This document shows positions 11,927-21,962 of a DNA stretch of 64,000 nt, piece after piece. The notes below the pieces were generated by a model that saw only the letters and a list, made by a program, of their open reading frames with translations, had not been told where the DNA came from and did not search any database. Each line of letters starts with the position of its first letter. Within the stretch, counting starts at the first letter, position 1. Source of the stretch: Hyphomicrobiales bacterium (GTDB taxonomy: Bacteria; Pseudomonadota; Alphaproteobacteria; Rhizobiales; Rhizobiaceae); NCBI GenBank assembly GCA_900470805.1, contig UCCA01000003.1, positions 343,872 through 407,871 on the forward strand, given 5' to 3'. The position numbers and the translations under genes are program-made.

Positions 11927-13330
11927 CTATTTCACCGGAAAGATCAGGGCGACGGCAAGGCCGCGATTGGTCGTCGAGGCTGGATCGGTATCGGAAAGCT
12001 CCAGCTTGCCGCCGTGCAATTCCATGACCGCCTCGACCAGCGAAAGGCCCAGACCGGTGCCCGGTTTCGAGCGGCTTTCGTCCAGTCTGACGAAGCGTTT
12101 CAGCACATCCTCCCGCTTGTCGGCCGGGATTCCCGGCCCGCGGTCGGCAACCTGCAGGCAGATCGCATCGGGCCTCCTGATCAGGCTGAGCGAAATTTCG
12201 CCGGCAGCCTGTCCGCCACCGGTATATTTGATGGCATTGTCGATCAGGTTGAAGATCGCCTGACCGATCAGCTCGCGGTTTCCCTGCACCTCGACGCCGG
12301 GCTCGATCGAGAATGTCAATGCAAGCCCGGCTTCATCGGCCACCGGCTCATAAAGCTCGGCGCTATCGGCGACGATAGCGGAGAGATCGACGTTCGACAT
12401 TTCGGCAGCGACCGATCCGGCCTCGACCCGCGAAATCATCAGCAAGGCGTTGAACGTGCGGATCAGCTGATCGGATTCGGAGATGATGCCTTCGAGCGCC
12501 ACCCGGCGCGTGTCGGCGTCGGACATATCGATCGCGTCGGCAGCCTTGTTGCGCAGCCGCGTCAACGGCGTCTTCAGGTCGTGGGCGATGTTGTCGGAGA
12601 CCTGCCGCAGCCCCTCGTTCAGCTTTTCGATGCGGCCGAGCATGGCGTTGAGCGACACCGACAAACGATCGAACTCGTCGCCGGAACCGCCGACCGGTAG
12701 CCGCTGCGAGAGATCGCCAGCCATGATCTTCTTGCTGGCGGCGGACATGCGGTCGATGCGCTTCAACGCATTGCGGCCGATGGCGAACCAGATGATGACG
12801 GCTCCGAGGCCCATGATCGCCAGCGCGACCATCAGGGCCTGGCGGACGAGCACACGAAATGCCTCCGGCTCGCCAAGATCGCGGCCGATCAGGATGCGCA
12901 AGCCGTTGTCGAGCACGTTGATATTGGCAACCGCCATATGCGGCTTGCCCTGGCTGCCCTCGGCATAGCGCTGGTAGCGGAACGGAATCGAAGTCCAGCC
13001 CTCTTCATCGAGGACGCCAAGCTGAACGGATGCGACGTTGCCGGCGAGGATGTCGCCCGACGGGCCGGCTATGATGTAGAGATTGGCGCCCGGCTGTCGC
13101 GCGCGACGCTCCATTGTCCGCAAGAGGAGGTTCATGCCGCCATTGTCATAGGCGCGCTGCACCTGATCGACTTCCTGCTGCACCGCCTCGCGGATCTGGC
13201 TGGTCAGCAGTCGTTCCGACATGGCCGTAACATAGAAGACCAGCGTCGCGGCGCAGATGGCGAAAAGCAGGATGTAGAGAGCCGAAAGGCGGACCGCCGT
13301 GGACTTGTAGAGAACCCAGAAGCGGTTCAT
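11927..13330 (-). CDS. Sensor histidine kinase downstream of degP
   Basis: A 467-residue classical membrane kinase. An N-terminal helix (LYILLFAICAATLVFYVTAM) and a second one (MVALAIMGLGAVIIWFAIG) flank a periplasmic domain of about 130 residues, followed by a HAMP linker, a HisKA domain with SDNIAHDLKTPLTRLRNKA, and an HATPase domain with DNAIKYTGGG, ADRGPGIP and GTGLGLSLV. Its ATG overlaps the stop codon of the upstream response-regulator gene (ATGA), so the two are translationally coupled and form one system. The position directly after degP suggests sensing of envelope stress, which is inference; no ligand can be deduced. Confidence 0.92.
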   Translation of the reverse strand: MNRFWVLYKSTAVRLSALYILLFAICAATLVFYVTAMSERLLTSQIREAVQQEVDQVQRAYDNGGMNLLLRTMERRARQPGANLYIIAGPSGDILAGNVASVQLGVLDEEGWTSIPFRYQRYAEGSQGKPHMAVANINVLDNGLRILIGRDLGEPEAFRVLVRQALMVALAIMGLGAVIIWFAIGRNALKRIDRMSAASKKIMAGDLSQRLPVGGSGDEFDRLSVSLNAMLGRIEKLNEGLRQVSDNIAHDLKTPLTRLRNKAADAIDMSDADTRRVALEGIISESDQLIRTFNALLMISRVEAGSVAAEMSNVDLSAIVADSAELYEPVADEAGLALTFSIEPGVEVQGNRELIGQAIFNLIDNAIKYTGGGQAAGEISLSLIRRPDAICLQVADRGPGIPADKREDVLKRFVRLDESRSKPGTGLGLSLVEAVMELHGGKLELSDTDPASTTNRGLAVALIFPVK

Positions 13331-14004
13331 CCGTCATCCTTGATCATGTATCCGGCGCCGCGAATGGTCTTCAGCAGCGGCAGGCTGAAATCCTTCTCGA
13401 TCTTCGAGCGCAGCCGCGACACATGCACGTCGATGACGTTGGTCTGCGGGTCGAAGTGATAATCCCAGACGTTTTCGAGCAGCATCGTACGCGTGACGAC
13501 TTGGCCGGCATTCTTCATCAGATATTCGAGCAGGCGGAATTCGCGTGGCTGCAGCGGAATTTCCTTGCCGCCACGGCGCACTTCGTGCGCCAGCCGGTCG
13601 AGCTCGAGATCGCCGACTCGATAGACGACGTCCTGATCGGGCGTGCCCTTGCGACGACCCAGCACCTCGACGCGGGCCAGCAGTTCACTGAAGGCGTAGG
13701 GCTTCGGCAGGTAATCGTCGCCGCCGGCGCGAAGGCCGGTCACGCGATCGTCGACCTGCCCAAGAGCGGAGAGAATGAGGACAGGGGTGTGAATGCTTTT
13801 GCGGCGCAGTTCTGCAATGACGGACAAACCGTCGCGACGTGGCAGCATGCGATCGATCACGAGCACGTCGTAGGTGTTTTCCGTGCCCATGAAGAGACCG
13901 CTCTCGCCGTCGCTGGCGTGATCGGCAACAATACCCGCCTCGCGAAACGCTTTCGTGAGATAGGCAGCCGCCTCCAGATCGTCTTCAATGATGAGAATCT
14001 TCAT
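13327..14004 (-). CDS. OmpR/PhoB-type response regulator downstream of degP
   Basis: A 225-residue two-domain regulator. The receiver domain has the acidic pair (IIEDD), the phospho-acceptor aspartate in VLVIDRMLPRRDG, the conserved threonine/serine (LILSALG) and the lysine in LPKPYAFSELLAR. A winged-helix C-terminal domain follows (LVEPREFRLLEYLM-like region and DVHVSRLRSKIEKDF). The start is set at the ATG at 14004 because the family opens with MKILIIEDD; an in-frame ATG at 14082 would add 26 residues without similarity to the domain. It is coupled to the kinase gene that follows and lies 141 bases downstream of degP, behind a hairpin. Confidence 0.92.
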   Translation of the reverse strand: MKILIIEDDLEAAAYLTKAFREAGIVADHASDGESGLFMGTENTYDVLVIDRMLPRRDGLSVIAELRRKSIHTPVLILSALGQVDDRVTGLRAGGDDYLPKPYAFSELLARVEVLGRRKGTPDQDVVYRVGDLELDRLAHEVRRGGKEIPLQPREFRLLEYLMKNAGQVVTRTMLLENVWDYHFDPQTNVIDVHVSRLRSKIEKDFSLPLLKTIRGAGYMIKDDG

Positions 14005-14100
14005 GCGGCCGACATTACCCGCCGGCTGTGTTTCGGCAAGGCTCAAAGCGACATCGTTCGGTGTGGAGGTCATTGCCGTCATCCATGATGCATCGACGGG

Positions 14101-14129
14101 AAGGAGCCGCGCTCAACGCGCGACTCCTT
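14101..14129. terminator. Hairpin between degP and the two-component genes
   Basis: An 11-bp stem with one mismatch (AAGGAG-C-CGCGC, 14101-14112, against GCGCG-A-CTCCTT, 14118-14129) with a 5-base loop lies just after the degP stop. On the minus strand it is not followed by a T-run, so it could attenuate rather than stop read-through into the response-regulator gene. Confidence 0.45.
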
Positions 14130-14145
14130 GCTTTCATTGGCTAGA

Positions 14146-15708
14146 TCAGCCCTGGTTTTCGACTGGAAGGGCCACGAAGCGGCTGCCTTCCTTCGACTGG
14201 ATCTGGAACAGCGCGCGGGTGCGGCCATCCTTCTTCGCCTGGTTCAGTACCTTGACCACCTCGTCGGCGGAGGTGACCTCCTGGTTGTTCACCGAGGTGA
14301 TCTTCTCGCCTTCCTTGATACCCTTGTCGGCAGCATCGGAGTTCGGGTCGATACCGGTGATCTGCAGGCCCTTGCCGTCGTCAGCCGGACCAACCGTTAG
14401 GCCGAGATCGGCGAGCGCCTTCTCGGAGGCCGGCGTCTGTGCTTCGGGTGCCTGGTCGCCGTCGTCTGCGGAGGCTTGCTGCTGCTCGAGCGGCAGGGTG
14501 CCAAGCTCGACGGTCACAGGCGTCGCCTTGCCGGAGCGCCACACCGACAGTTCGACCTTCTTGCCCGGGGTCATCGCGCCGATGCGACGGCTGAGATCGC
14601 GGGCGTCCTTGACTGTTTCGCCATTGACGGCGGTGACGACGTCACCCGCCTTGAGGCCAGCCTTCTCGCCAGGGGTTCCAGCCTGAGCGGAGACGACAAG
14701 TGCGCCGCTTGCCTCGGACAGGCCGAGTGAGTCAGCGATGTCCTTGTTCACAGGCTGGATCTGCACGCCGAGATAACCGCGCGATACCTGGCCGTCCTTC
14801 ATCAGGTCGGCAACGACATCCTTTGCGGTCGAGGCGGGAATCGCGAAGGCGATGCCCACGCTGCCGCCGGATGGCGAGAAGATCGCGGTGTTGATGCCGA
14901 CGACTTCGCCGCTAAGGTTGAAGGTCGGGCCACCCGAGTTGCCGCGGTTCACGGCGGCGTCGACCTGGAGATAGTCGTCATATGGACCAGAACCGATATC
15001 GCGGCCACGCGCCGAAACGATACCCGCCGTGACGGTGCCGCCGAGACCGAACGGGTTGCCGACCGCGACTACCCAGTCACCGACGCGAACGTTGTTGTCG
15101 TCGGCCCAGTTGACGTAGGTGAACTTCTTGCCCTTGCCATCGACCTTCAGAACAGCGAGGTCGGTGCGCGGATCCTTGCCGATCAGCTTGGCATCGAGCT
15201 CGGTCCCGTCCTTCATGACGGCAACGAAAGCCGCGCCATCGGATACGACGTGGTTGTTGGTGACGATGTAGCCATCCTCGGAGATAAAGAAGCCGGAACC
15301 CTGGGCAACGGGGCGCAAACGGCCCTTGCCATCGTGCGGGCCACCTGGATGAGCGCCGGGAGGACCACGGCGGCCCTGCTGCTCACCGAACTGCCTGAAG
15401 AACGGCTTCAGCGCGTCGGGCAGATCATCGAGACCGCGACCGTTGAAATCGAAGGAGAAGCCATTGCCCTCGTCATCGGAGACCGGCTTGACACGGCTCT
15501 CGACGCGAACAGAAACGACGGCCGGAGACACGGCATCGACGACATTGGCGAAGCTCGGAACGGATGGGGCTTCGACCTTGACGGCTTCAGCGTAGGAACG
15601 GGTGATTTCGAGGGGGATGCCGGTCGCCAGAACGGCTGCGGCAAGACCGGCGACGGTCGAGGCCTTCAACACGGTATTCAGCGACGGAGCTTTGATATTC
15701 TTCAGCAT
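14146..15708 (-). CDS. degP: Periplasmic serine protease/chaperone of the DegP/HtrA family
   Basis: A 520-residue exported protease that degrades or refolds damaged envelope proteins. A signal-peptide-like N-terminus (VAGLAAAVLATGIPLEI) is followed by a trypsin-like domain with the full triad: histidine in VTNNHVVSDGAAF, aspartate in DPRTDLAVLKVDG, serine in NRGNSGGPTFN. Two PDZ domains follow (RGYLGVQIQPVN; then a C-terminal copy). An unusual glycine/proline/histidine-rich insert (RRGPPGAHPGGPHDG) lies in the LA loop between the signal region and the protease core. The ATG at 15708 is preferred because AAGGTG precedes it and the signal peptide follows; the upstream ATG at 15849 would bury the signal. 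It follows cycL after 170 bases. Confidence 0.93.
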   Translation of the reverse strand: MLKNIKAPSLNTVLKASTVAGLAAAVLATGIPLEITRSYAEAVKVEAPSVPSFANVVDAVSPAVVSVRVESRVKPVSDDEGNGFSFDFNGRGLDDLPDALKPFFRQFGEQQGRRGPPGAHPGGPHDGKGRLRPVAQGSGFFISEDGYIVTNNHVVSDGAAFVAVMKDGTELDAKLIGKDPRTDLAVLKVDGKGKKFTYVNWADDNNVRVGDWVVAVGNPFGLGGTVTAGIVSARGRDIGSGPYDDYLQVDAAVNRGNSGGPTFNLSGEVVGINTAIFSPSGGSVGIAFAIPASTAKDVVADLMKDGQVSRGYLGVQIQPVNKDIADSLGLSEASGALVVSAQAGTPGEKAGLKAGDVVTAVNGETVKDARDLSRRIGAMTPGKKVELSVWRSGKATPVTVELGTLPLEQQQASADDGDQAPEAQTPASEKALADLGLTVGPADDGKGLQITGIDPNSDAADKGIKEGEKITSVNNQEVTSADEVVKVLNQAKKDGRTRALFQIQSKEGSRFVALPVENQG

Positions 15709-15878
15709 ATTGCGCACCTTTTTCACTTCAAATCCACGGGACCGGTTCTTGCCGGATCGGTCGATGAATGAAGATATAGGGTGCCAGACCTTACTACGAA
15801 CTGTCCGCAGCATGAAAAATTCGTAATGTCGAAAATTGTAGGTACGCAACCGTCAAAAGCCGATGCTGGCGGCGGCGA

Positions 15879-16334
15879 CTACTTGTCGAGCAGTTCGCTC
15901 AATTTCGCCTGTTCGTCCGGCGTCAGGGCCGAGCCTCTCGGCTGGCTGGCATAGCGTCTTGCAAAGACCAGCAAGGAAAGGCCACCCAACAGCACGAGAA
16001 GAACCGGCGCGCCCCAAAGCAGCAGGGTCTTGGTTTCGAAGCGTGGCTTCAGCAACACGAACTCGCCGTAACGGGAGACGATATAGCTCACCACCTGCTC
16101 GTCGCTATCGCCGCTGGTGATCCGTTTGCGGACCAGCAAGCGTAGATCCTTCGCGAGTTCAGCATTGGAGTCATCGATCGACTGGTTCTGGCAGACCATG
16201 CAGCGAAGTTCGGCGGAAATGGCGCGCGCCCGGCTTTCGAGAACGGGGTCGGCCAGCATCTCATCCGGATTGACGGCGAATGCCGGCGCCGCCGAAACCA
16301 GCAACGCCAGAAGGAGGATGAGACGGCGTATCAT
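15879..16334 (-). CDS. cycL: Cytochrome c maturation protein CcmH/CycL
   Basis: A 151-residue thioredoxin-like redox protein that keeps apocytochrome c cysteines reduced for haem ligation in the periplasm. A signal peptide ([16 protein letters not shown]) precedes the conserved [16 protein letters not shown], whose CxxC is the active site, and a C-terminal membrane anchor ([21 protein letters not shown]). Its ATG at 16334 overlaps the cycK stop (ATGA), which fixes the start. It is the last gene of the cycHJKL operon. Confidence 0.95.
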   Translation of the reverse strand: MIRRLILLLALLVSAAPAFAVNPDEMLADPVLESRARAISAELRCMVCQNQSIDDSNAELAKDLRLLVRKRITSGDSDEQVVSYIVSRYGEFVLLKPRFETKTLLLWGAPVLLVLLGGLSLLVFARRYASQPRGSALTPDEQAKLSELLDK

Positions 16335-18328
16335 TCGGCCGGCTCCATCGCCGGTGTCGCCGGCTTGGCCGCCTTTGCCTTGCGGCGCGGCGCGCCGACG
16401 CGCAGGCGACGGTCGCTGAGCGATACGAAGCCGCCGAACGCCATGATCACGGCCCCACCCCAAATGCACAGGATGAATGGCTTCCACCAGATGCGCACGA
16501 CGATGCCGCCATCATCCGTGGCGTCACCGAGCGAGACGTAGAGCTGGCTGGCGCCGAAGGTCAGGATGCCCGCCTCCGTGGTCGGCATCTGGCCGGCAAC
16601 ATAGACGCGCTTGGCGGACCACACGTCCGTGACCTCGACGCCGCCCCTCGAAATGGTGAAATGGCCGCGTTCTTCGTTGTAGTTTGGACCTGTCGCCTTG
16701 CGCATTCCGTCGAAGCGCAGCGCGTATCCCCCGGCTTGCGTGGTCTCGCCCTGCTTCATGGTCAGAACGTGTTCCGTCTGGAACGTCGAGACCGCGACGA
16801 TGCCGAGAACGGCGACGCCGAAGCCCGCATGCGCGAACGCGGTGCCGAACGCCGAGCGCGGCAGGCCCTTCAACCGTCGCCAGGCGACGCCCAACGGCTG
16901 CTTGCCAATGCCGGCGCGATACCACAGATCGGCGATGGCACCGAAGACCAGGAACAGGCCGGCAGCGATGCCGAGGATCGACAGGACCGGTCCGCCATGC
17001 TGGATGTAGAAGAACGCGACGGCGGCGACAAAGGCCAGTGCCGCGACCGTGTAAAGCCGCTGTAGGGCACCCAGCAGATCACCGCGTTTCCACGCAAGCA
17101 TCGGGCCGAAGGGGACGATCACCAGCAACGGCGCCATCAGCAGGCCGAAGGTCATGTTGAAGAAGGGCGGACCAACGGAGATCTTTTCGTCGGTCAGCGT
17201 TTCCAGCACCAGCGGATAGAGCGTGCCGGTCAAAACCGTGCCGCAGGCAACCGTCAGGATGAGATTGTTGACGACAAGCGCGCCCTCACGCGAGATCGGC
17301 GCGAACAGGCCGCCGCTTGTCAGACGCGGCGCGCGGAAGGCGAAGAGCGACAGCGCGCCGCCGATGAACAGCAGCAGGATGCAGAGGATGAAGACGCCGC
17401 GGCTCGGATCGGTGGCGAAGGCGTGCACCGATGTCAGCACGCCGGAACGCACGAGGAAGGTGCCCATCAGCGACAGCGAGAAGGTGAGGATCGCCAGCAG
17501 CACCGTCCAGATCTTCAGCGCCTCGCGCTTTTCCATGACAAGCGCGGAATGCAGCAGCGCCGTGCCGGCCAGCCACGGCATGAAGGAGGCGTTTTCGACA
17601 GGATCCCAGAACCACCAGCCGCCCCAGCCGAGTTCGTAGTAAGCCCAGTAGGAGCCCATGGCGATGCCCAGCGTCAGGAAGGTCCACGCGGCCAGCGTCC
17701 ATGGCCGGACCCAGCGTGCCCAGGCGGCGTCGATGCGCCCCTCGATCAGCGCGGCGACCGCGAAGGAGAAGCAGACGGAGAAGCCGACATAGCCGAGATA
17801 AAGAAGCGGCGGATGAATGGCGAGGCCGACGTCCTGCAGGATCGGGTTCAGGTCCTTGCCTTCGGCCGGGGCCGGGTCGAGGCGGGCGAAAGGATTGGAG
17901 GTCAACAGGATGAAGAAAATGAACGCGACCGAGATCCAGGCCTGCACCGCCAGAACATTGGCCCGCAGCGTGTCAGGCAGGTTGCGGCCAAAGGCGGCGA
18001 CCAGCGCGCTGAACAGCGCAAGGATCAGCAGCCAGAGCATCATCGATCCCTCGTGATTGCCCCAGACACCGGAGTATTTATAGATCAGCGGCATCAGCGA
18101 ATGGGAGTTTTCCCAGACGTTCTTCACCGAGAAGTCCGAGACGACATGGGCGTAGGTCAGCACGCCGAAGGAGAAGGCGACGAGCGCGAACAGGACAAGC
18201 GAACCGATCGGCGCCACATCCATCATCGCCTGATCGCGGCGTCGCGCGCCGACCAAGGGGACCAGCGAGACGATGATCGCCGTCGCCAATGCCAGGATGA
18301 GTGCGTAGTGCCCGATCTCGATGATCAT
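16331..18328 (-). CDS. cycK: Cytochrome c haem lyase subunit CcmF/CycK
   Basis: A 665-residue polytopic membrane protein that receives haem from CcmE and, with CcmH and CcmI, attaches it to apocytochrome c. The tryptophan-rich haem-binding [18 protein letters not shown] is intact, as is the [10 protein letters not shown] stretch after it. More than a dozen hydrophobic helices are visible, the usual number and length for CcmF. The N-terminus ([19 protein letters not shown]) fits the family. Start and stop codons overlap with cycJ and cycL, so the four genes are translationally coupled. Confidence 0.97.
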   Translation of the reverse strand: MIIEIGHYALILALATAIIVSLVPLVGARRRDQAMMDVAPIGSLVLFALVAFSFGVLTYAHVVSDFSVKNVWENSHSLMPLIYKYSGVWGNHEGSMMLWLLILALFSALVAAFGRNLPDTLRANVLAVQAWISVAFIFFILLTSNPFARLDPAPAEGKDLNPILQDVGLAIHPPLLYLGYVGFSVCFSFAVAALIEGRIDAAWARWVRPWTLAAWTFLTLGIAMGSYWAYYELGWGGWWFWDPVENASFMPWLAGTALLHSALVMEKREALKIWTVLLAILTFSLSLMGTFLVRSGVLTSVHAFATDPSRGVFILCILLLFIGGALSLFAFRAPRLTSGGLFAPISREGALVVNNLILTVACGTVLTGTLYPLVLETLTDEKISVGPPFFNMTFGLLMAPLLVIVPFGPMLAWKRGDLLGALQRLYTVAALAFVAAVAFFYIQHGGPVLSILGIAAGLFLVFGAIADLWYRAGIGKQPLGVAWRRLKGLPRSAFGTAFAHAGFGVAVLGIVAVSTFQTEHVLTMKQGETTQAGGYALRFDGMRKATGPNYNEERGHFTISRGGVEVTDVWSAKRVYVAGQMPTTEAGILTFGASQLYVSLGDATDDGGIVVRIWWKPFILCIWGGAVIMAFGGFVSLSDRRLRVGAPRRKAKAAKPATPAMEPAE

Positions 18329-18777
18329 TTCTTTGCCTCGTCCTGCTGCCAGAGCCCCTGCTTCTTCAAGCGGTCGGCGACGTCCTTGGGCATGTATTTC
18401 TCGTCGTGCTTGGCCAGCACCGTATCGGCGCTGAAGAGATTGCTGCCGGCCTCGAACGTGCCTTCGGTCACCACGCCCTGCCCTTCGCGGAAGAGATCGG
18501 GCAGGATGCCGGTGAAGCGGACGTGGACGAGATCGCCGGATACGTCGGTCACGGCGAACTGCACCGTCGAGCCGGCGCCGCGGATGACGCTGCCCTCGCC
18601 GACGAGGCCGCCGAGGCGAATGCGGGTTCCCGGCGGCACCGGGTTGGTAGCGAGGTCGGCCGGCATGTAGAAGTAGGCGACCGAGTTGCTGAACGCGAAC
18701 ATGACGAGCAGAACGGCCGTGATGATGAAACTCATCCCGCCGCCGATCACCGCAAGGCGTTTCTGCTTGCGCGTCAT
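18325..18777 (-). CDS. cycJ: Haem chaperone CcmE/CycJ
   Basis: A 150-residue periplasmic-facing haem chaperone anchored by an N-terminal helix ([23 protein letters not shown]). The characteristic [16 protein letters not shown] and the [10 protein letters not shown] segment, whose histidine binds haem covalently in the family, are present. The ATG at 18777 is chosen because the protein then begins MTRKQKRL, as in other CycJ proteins, and overlaps the cycH stop. Confidence 0.96.
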   Translation of the reverse strand: MTRKQKRLAVIGGGMSFIITAVLLVMFAFSNSVAYFYMPADLATNPVPPGTRIRLGGLVGEGSVIRGAGSTVQFAVTDVSGDLVHVRFTGILPDLFREGQGVVTEGTFEAGSNLFSADTVLAKHDEKYMPKDVADRLKKQGLWQQDEAKK

Positions 18778-19925
18778 TGCGTCATTCCTTCCGTCGATAG
18801 GCCGACTTCCCGGGCAAGCGCAAGCAACTGAATGCCCTTCTCGCCATCGGCGGGAAACGCAACCAGTCCGCGTTTCAGCGCCGCGGTGGCGCGGTCCTTG
18901 TCGTTCAAGACCATATAGGAACGGATCAGCCGCAGCCATCCGTCGAGATCGTCGGGGTTCTCGGTGAGCTTGGCGTCGAGGCTATCGACCATGCCCTTGA
19001 TCATCTGCTGCCGATCGCCGCTCGTCATGTTCTCGGCGGCGGCAACGTCGGCCTGCGTCGGGCCACCGAGCGGCGCTGCAGCCGGCGCACCTGCGGCAGT
19101 CGCGGGCGTTCCACCATTCTTGGCGATGTGCTCGTTGACCATGGGCATCCACGGCGCGTCGGCGGGCGACTGCCGGGCGATATCCTCGAAGCCGGAGCGC
19201 GCCTCCGGCCTCTTGCCCGCCTGTTCCAGGCCAAGCGCCAGGTAGAAACGGGCGCGCGGATTTTGCGGCTCGAGCTTCAGCGACTGCGCCAGAATCTTCT
19301 GCGCATCGTCGGTGATGATGCCGCTTGCCGCAGCGATCAGGGTCTCGGCCAGACCATCGAGACGCGCCGGCGTTTCGCCGAGCAGCCGGATGGCATTGCG
19401 ATAGGCCGTCTCCGCATCGGAAAGGCGCATCGTGTTGAAATAGATCGGCGCCAGGATGTCCCAGCCCTTGCCGTCATCAGGGCTCTCGGCGAGATGGCGC
19501 TCGGCCTTGGCGACGAGGATCGCCATGTCGTTGCCCGGATTCTCCAGACGCGCCTCGAGAGGCTGGGCGGGCAGGTCCGGCCTGCCCATCATGACGTAGA
19601 GACAGAGCCCCGTGACGGGCAGCAGCAGCACGACGAACATCTCGGCGGCGCGACGGTAGCCCAGCCGTTGCCTGCGCTCGGCTGGAGCGGCGGCACTCGA
19701 TGCTGCAATCAAACGACGACCGATTTCGGCGCGGGCATATTCGGCCTCTTCGGCTGAAATGAGCCCGCCGAGACAGTCTCGGTCGAGTTCGGCAAGCTGG
19801 TCGCGGTAAACGGCGACCTCGCCTTCACGACTGTCGGCAGCTGCCTTCGCGCCACGCAGAAGCGGATAAAGCAGAAGGGCGGCCACGACCGCCGTCATAA
19901 CGGCCAAGAGAATCCAGAAAACCAT
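18774..19925 (-). CDS. cycH: Cytochrome c maturation protein CcmI/CycH
   Basis: A 383-residue protein that chaperones apocytochrome c to the haem lyase. Two N-terminal membrane helices ([21 protein letters not shown]; and [20 protein letters not shown]) enclose a charged cytoplasmic loop ([27 protein letters not shown], here given as a position only: about residues 40-70), and the rest is a TPR-type periplasmic domain. It heads the cycHJKL operon. The ATG at 19925 is used; a TTG three codons upstream is possible. Neither has a clear Shine-Dalgarno. Confidence 0.93.
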   Translation of the reverse strand: MVFWILLAVMTAVVAALLLYPLLRGAKAAADSREGEVAVYRDQLAELDRDCLGGLISAEEAEYARAEIGRRLIAASSAAAPAERRQRLGYRRAAEMFVVLLLPVTGLCLYVMMGRPDLPAQPLEARLENPGNDMAILVAKAERHLAESPDDGKGWDILAPIYFNTMRLSDAETAYRNAIRLLGETPARLDGLAETLIAAASGIITDDAQKILAQSLKLEPQNPRARFYLALGLEQAGKRPEARSGFEDIARQSPADAPWMPMVNEHIAKNGGTPATAAGAPAAAPLGGPTQADVAAAENMTSGDRQQMIKGMVDSLDAKLTENPDDLDGWLRLIRSYMVLNDKDRATAALKRGLVAFPADGEKGIQLLALAREVGLSTEGMTQ

Positions 19926-20020
19926 AGTGGCCAAATACTAGATGTGCCGAGCCATTCCAACATGCAAAGCGGCAATAACGATTATTTGAGACGATTGGCC
20001 GCGTCGCATGGCGAACGCAT

Positions 20021-20449
20021 CTATCCGAGAGGAGACCAGCTGCCGTCCTCGTTGCGACAGGCCGAACCACGCGCCATCGAGTCCTTGCCATCGACGGTCA
20101 GCGTGTGGGTGTATTGACGGCAGTTCTGTGAACCGACCTGATAGGGCGCGGCCGCGATCACCTTGCCGCTGACGTTGCGGCCGCTCCAGACGACCGGCTG
20201 CCCGACGGCTGCACCTTCCAGTGCCCGGTATTCGGCCTCAAGCGCCCGCTGACGGTCGCTGTCGCTCAGCGTCACGCCCGTACGGCCGACGATGCCGCCC
20301 TGCAGGGATTCGATGAAAGCAGCGGATGCGGAAGGCTTTTTGCCGCCGAACAGACCGCTCGAAGCACTGCTCTTCGTTGTCTGGCAACCCGATAATGCCA
20401 CACATGCCAGAAGAGAAAGAGCAATCATGCCTTTAGAACGAAGTATCAT
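20021..20449 (-). CDS. Small surface-antigen-type lipoprotein
   Basis: A 142-residue predicted lipoprotein. The N-terminus has a positively charged start, a hydrophobic core (MIALSLLACVAL) and a lipobox LSGC with the lipidated cysteine at about residue 22. The remainder contains RALEAEYRALEGAAVGQPVVW and a C-terminal block with paired cysteines (NCRQYTHT and ACRNEDGSW), the pattern of the 17-kDa surface antigen/RT0821 family of alphaproteobacteria. An outer-membrane location is likely; the function is unknown. It lies between cycH and feuQ on the same strand, about 110 bases from feuQ. Confidence 0.8.
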   Translation of the reverse strand: MILRSKGMIALSLLACVALSGCQTTKSSASSGLFGGKKPSASAAFIESLQGGIVGRTGVTLSDSDRQRALEAEYRALEGAAVGQPVVWSGRNVSGKVIAAAPYQVGSQNCRQYTHTLTVDGKDSMARGSACRNEDGSWSPLG

Positions 20450-20558
20450 TCAGCCGAACCCGAACCAGGTGTCAAACACGCCACACATGCCGGCCGGACC
20501 GAGCCGACAGCAAGGTAAAGCACGCTATGTAAATATCTTTCTGGCATCAAGCCGCCGT

Positions 20559-21962
20559 TCACGCAACATCCTTTGTCACGCCCGGAAGAATAAGGCGAGC
20601 CTTGAGGCCGTTCCACTCGCCGCGCGACAACTCCAGCCTGCCTTGGTATTCGTTGGCGATCTCGGTGACGATCGACAGGCCGAGACCGGTGCCCGGCTTG
20701 CTCTCGTCGAGCCGACGGCCACGTTTCAGCGCCTCGCGGATCTGGTCGGGCTCGAGGCCCGGGCCGTCATCCTCGACGACGACTTCGACCCAATGGCGGC
20801 GGATGCTCGCCTCGGTGCCCTTGACGTCTTCTGGCGCCTCCGAGACGACCAGGCGGACCTTGGTTTCGGCGAAGCGTGAGGCGTTTTCCAGCAGGTTGCC
20901 GACGACCTCCTCGAGGTCCTGCTGCTCCAGCGCGACCGCCAGATGCGGCGGCGTCACCACCAGCTCGAATTCCTTGTCGACGTTGAGGCGACGCATGACG
21001 CGAACCAGCCGCTCCAGCGCCGGTTCCGCATCGGTACGCGCCAGGATCGATTCGCGCTGTGCGGCGATGCGGGCACGGTTGAGGTAGGATTGCACCTGCC
21101 CTTGCATGGCTTCCGCCTGGCTCTTCACCAGCTCGCCATGCGAGCGTTCCAGCACGCGCGCCTCGTTGAGCAGCACGGCGATCGGCGTCTTCAGCGAATG
21201 GGCGAGATTGCCGACCTGCATGCGGGCGCGCTCGACGATGCGACGATTGCTGTCGATCAGCGCGTTGACCTCGTTGGCGAGCGGCAGGATCTCGCGCGGG
21301 AAATCGCCCTTCAGCACCTCGCTCTCGCCGGCACGGATGCGCTCGAGTGCCGCGCGCGCCTTGTCGAGCGGCTTTAGGCCGAACAGAATGGCCAGCGCGT
21401 TGACGATCAGGCTACCGACACCGAAGCCGGCCAGCGCCAGATAGAGACTGTGGGAGAAATTGCGGACATCGTCCTCGACGACATCGACATTGCCGGTGAC
21501 GCGGAAGCGCGCGGCGCGGCCGTCGGTATCGAGCACCACCTCGGTCTCGGCGACCTGGATGCGGTTCTGCGAGGTGTCGGTGACCTGATAATAGCGCTCG
21601 TAGTTCTTGTCGAACGGCGCTTCGAGAACGGAGGGGACGGGAATGGTGGTCGACCCGAGCGACGGCGAGACCAGCGGCGGCGCTGTGTAGGTGCCGAGCG
21701 GCTCGACCATCCAGTACCAGCCGGTCTTCGGCTGGGCAAAACGAAGATCGCCAAGCTGCGGGCTGCCGTTCAGCGAACCCTGATCGCCGATCGCCACCGA
21801 GTTGATGACGTTGTAGAGCTGGGCTCTCAAAAGATCCTGAAAGCCGCGCTCGGCGCTCTTGCGATAGAGCGTCGAGATCAACAAGCCGATCACCACCAGC
21901 GCCACGGTCGACCAGATCGTGGTCAGCAGCAGAACGCGAGCGGTAAGAGACTTAATTCGCAT
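20559..21962 (-). CDS. feuQ: Sensor histidine kinase FeuQ
   Basis: A 467-residue inner-membrane sensor kinase. Two helices (LLTTIWSTVALVVIGLLISTL and LYLALAGFGVGSLIVNALAI) border a periplasmic domain of about 140 residues; then HAMP, a HisKA box with GNLAHSLKTPIAVLLNEAR, and an HATPase domain ending GTGLGLSIVTEIAN. Its start overlaps feuP by 11 bases. Gene order next to cycHJKL matches what I recall for Rhizobium leguminosarum, where feuPQ and cycHJKL were both linked to iron acquisition. In Sinorhizobium meliloti FeuPQ controls cyclic glucan export and osmoadaptation. The symbol rests on context and architecture. Confidence 0.87.
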   Translation of the reverse strand: MRIKSLTARVLLLTTIWSTVALVVIGLLISTLYRKSAERGFQDLLRAQLYNVINSVAIGDQGSLNGSPQLGDLRFAQPKTGWYWMVEPLGTYTAPPLVSPSLGSTTIPVPSVLEAPFDKNYERYYQVTDTSQNRIQVAETEVVLDTDGRAARFRVTGNVDVVEDDVRNFSHSLYLALAGFGVGSLIVNALAILFGLKPLDKARAALERIRAGESEVLKGDFPREILPLANEVNALIDSNRRIVERARMQVGNLAHSLKTPIAVLLNEARVLERSHGELVKSQAEAMQGQVQSYLNRARIAAQRESILARTDAEPALERLVRVMRRLNVDKEFELVVTPPHLAVALEQQDLEEVVGNLLENASRFAETKVRLVVSEAPEDVKGTEASIRRHWVEVVVEDDGPGLEPDQIREALKRGRRLDESKPGTGLGLSIVTEIANEYQGRLELSRGEWNGLKARLILPGVTKDVA